Below are positions 62,537-64,000 of a DNA stretch of 64,000 nucleotides, piece after piece. This stretch comes from Rhodobacteraceae bacterium UBA6796 (GTDB taxonomy: Bacteria; Pseudomonadota; Alphaproteobacteria; Rhodobacterales; Rhodobacteraceae): NCBI GenBank assembly GCA_002452815.1, contig DKFM01000017.1, forward strand, positions 1 to 64,000, given 5' to 3'. Position numbers and translations under genes: made by a program. The first letter of the stretch is position 1. Each line of letters opens with the position of its first letter. The notes beneath the pieces are model-generated. The model ran no database searches and was not told the origin of the DNA. It saw nothing but the letters and a program-made list of their open reading frames with translations.

Positions 62537-63524
62537 CGCGGCCCAGATCCAGCACGATCTTGCCGATATGGGCGCTGGTTTCCATCCGGGCATGCGCGGC
62601 CGCAGCCTCGGTCAGCGGATAGGTGCTGTCGATGATCGGACGCAGCTTGCCGGCGGCGATCAACGGCCAGACCCTTTCGCGCAGCTGGCGCGCGATTTCG
62701 GCCTTGGCGGCATCCGATTGCGGGCGCAGCGTCGCGCCGGTGATCGTCAGGCGGCGCAGCATCACCTGGGCGAAATTGATCTCGGCCTTCGGGCCTTCGA
62801 GGAAGGCGATGAAGATCATCCGGCCATCGTCGGCCAGTGCCTTGATATTGCGCGCGATATAACTGCCGCCGACCATGTCGAGGATCAGATCGGCGCCGCC
62901 CTCGGCGCGCAGGACATCGACGAAATCCGCCTCGCGATAGTTGATCGCAATGGCGCCCAGCGCCGTGCAGGCCGCGCATTTCTCGGCCGATCCGGCCGTG
63001 GCGAAGACCCGCGCGCCCAGCGCCCGTGCGATCTGGATCGCGGTCGTGCCGATGCCGCTTGATCCGCCATGCACCAGGAATTTCTCGCCCGCTTTCAGCC
63101 CGCCGCGCATCACGATATTGGACCAGACCGTGAAGCAGGTTTCGGGCAGGCAGGCGGCGGATTTCAGATCCATCCCGGCGGGCACCGGCAGGGCATGGGC
63201 CGCCGGGCAGGTGGCATATTCGGCATAGCCGCCCCCGGGCAGCAGTGCGCAGACCGCATCGCCCACGGCCCAATCCGACACCCCCGGCCCCACCGCCGCC
63301 ACCCGGCCCGCGCATTCCAGCCCCGGCAGATCGGAGGCACCGGGGGGCGCCTTGTAGGCGCCTGCGCGCTGCAGCGCATCGGGTCGGTTCACGCCGGCAT
63401 AGGCGATCTCGATCAGGATCTCGCCCTGACCCGGCACAGGGACCGCGCGGGTGACCGGGCGCAGCACCTCGGGCCCGCCGGGCCTGCTGATTTCGATGGC
63501 GGTCATCTGCAAAGGCAGGGTCAT
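62532..63524 (-). CDS. NAD(P)H-quinone oxidoreductase (PIG3-type MDR)
   Basis: A 330-residue zinc-free medium-chain dehydrogenase. 'YAGVNRPDALQRAG' and 'PGLECAGRVAAVGPGVSDW' lie in the catalytic domain, and the cofactor fold has 'LVHGGSSGIGTTAIQIARAL'. The pattern is that of the TP53I3/PIG3-like quinone oxidoreductases. The ATG at 63524 overlaps the stop of the upstream COQ9 gene by 4 bp, so the two are co-translated. Confidence 0.88.
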   Translation of the reverse strand: MTLPLQMTAIEISRPGGPEVLRPVTRAVPVPGQGEILIEIAYAGVNRPDALQRAGAYKAPPGASDLPGLECAGRVAAVGPGVSDWAVGDAVCALLPGGGYAEYATCPAAHALPVPAGMDLKSAACLPETCFTVWSNIVMRGGLKAGEKFLVHGGSSGIGTTAIQIARALGARVFATAGSAEKCAACTALGAIAINYREADFVDVLRAEGGADLILDMVGGSYIARNIKALADDGRMIFIAFLEGPKAEINFAQVMLRRLTITGATLRPQSDAAKAEIARQLRERVWPLIAAGKLRPIIDSTYPLTEAAAAHARMETSAHIGKIVLDLGRG

Positions 63525-64000
63525 TGCGACTCTCCCATCCGGCCGGGCATCGGCCTGTCCTGCGGGGCCTGCACTGCGCCCAGCATGTCCTTCACGAAGG
63601 GCAGCTTCATCAGCTTGCCCTTCACCTTCTCGAATTGCATCACGTCCCCGATCCGGCGATCGAGGAATTCCCAGCTTTGCGCGTGCCCCTCGCTGTCGTC
63701 GCCCATCCAGAACAGCACAACCGCCGAATAGACCCCCGAGAGCGTCAGACGTTTGGAATACCAGTTGTAATCGGTGCTGCTGTCGCCCAGCACCGTCCAG
63801 ATCCGGTCGGCGGTGCCCCAGATCAGCTTGCTGCCGGTGGCGGCGTTCTGCGGCAGCGCAAAAACCGCGGCCCCGCGGCGTACCAGTTCGGGGTCGGCCG
63901 CCTGCAGACGCAGCCGCACTGCAGTGGCGATCTTGTCGCGGAATTTCATCCCCTCCAGATCCGCCTCGGCCAGCGCCGCCTCCATCGCGGCATCGCCCGC
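63521..64000 (-). CDS. COQ9-family ubiquinone biosynthesis protein, partial
   Basis: The C-terminal 159 codons of a COQ9-family protein; the frame stays open to the window edge, so the start lies beyond 64000. 'IWTVLGDSSTDYNWYSKRLT' and 'SGVYSAVVLFWMGDDSEG' are family signatures. COQ9 assists hydroxylation in ubiquinone synthesis by binding lipid substrates. It overlaps the quinone oxidoreductase start. Confidence 0.9.
   Translation of the reverse strand, partial: AGDAAMEAALAEADLEGMKFRDKIATAVRLRLQAADPELVRRGAAVFALPQNAATGSKLIWGTADRIWTVLGDSSTDYNWYSKRLTLSGVYSAVVLFWMGDDSEGHAQSWEFLDRRIGDVMQFEKVKGKLMKLPFVKDMLGAVQAPQDRPMPGRMGESQ

Overview
The window is a high-GC stretch of an alphaproteobacterial chromosome, most likely order Rhodobacterales. 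Markers of that clade are a gene-transfer-agent type holin/endolysin pair, a DUF1013 (TrcR) protein, DUF1523, COQ9, a bacterial ALDH16, and a G/C-rich composite hairpin repeat scattered between genes. Coding density is high. I found no rRNA, tRNA, CRISPR array, transposase or prophage structural cluster.

Layout. 0.1-5.7 kb: exopolysaccharide export module (YjbH, YjbF lipoprotein, Wza-like lipoprotein) and two small exported proteins. 5.9-9.4 kb: polyamine catabolism (PuuB-type oxidase, PuuA-type synthetase) divergent from a GntR/FCD regulator. 9.5-16.8 kb: a two-component system plus a VIT1/CCC1 metal transporter, divergent from a PepSY protein and an operon for an acidic secreted protein, a DUF2271 protein, a PepSY-flavodoxin-reductase fusion and ApbE. 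16.9-23.3 kb: metG, arginase, GTA-type lysis genes, ccmE, argC, murI. 23.4-27.9 kb: indolepyruvate ferredoxin oxidoreductase divergent from a LysR regulator, then a probable heat-shock-type small RNA. 28.2-34.7 kb: purL, bolA, grxD, deoC, ALDH16. 34.7-35.3 kb: a lower-GC islet with one orphan secreted protein. 35.3-42.2 kb: a seven-gene leftward operon of unknown function. 42.4-64 kb: M20 peptidase, panB/panC, a peptide-type ABC system, cupin, L,D-transpeptidase, phytase-like protein, creatinase, two aldehyde dehydrogenases, SDR, P1 peptidase, TrcR, RNase T2, quinone oxidoreductase and a truncated COQ9.

Three items stand out. (1) The 9.5-16.8 kb locus looks like a metal-linked extracytosolic electron-transfer system. 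DUF2271 carries an ApbE-type flavinylation motif, and two promoters share a precisely spaced 49-bp module that fits an OmpR-type operator. (2) The 35.3-42.2 kb operon combines a coiled-coil protein, an unknown soluble protein, a classical AAA ATPase, a 460-residue unknown and three small membrane proteins, with three ATGA overlaps and one TAA-GTG abutment. It is the best candidate for an undescribed machine. (3) At 27.92-28.04 kb a sigma-32-like promoter, a hairpin, an exposed CCTCCC segment and a strong terminator outline a small RNA of about 80-90 nt.

The composite repeat occurs at ten places. It is usually at gene ends, once between two genes of the seven-gene operon, and once as a perfect 21-bp inverted repeat in frame inside the linker of a tandem ABC ATPase.
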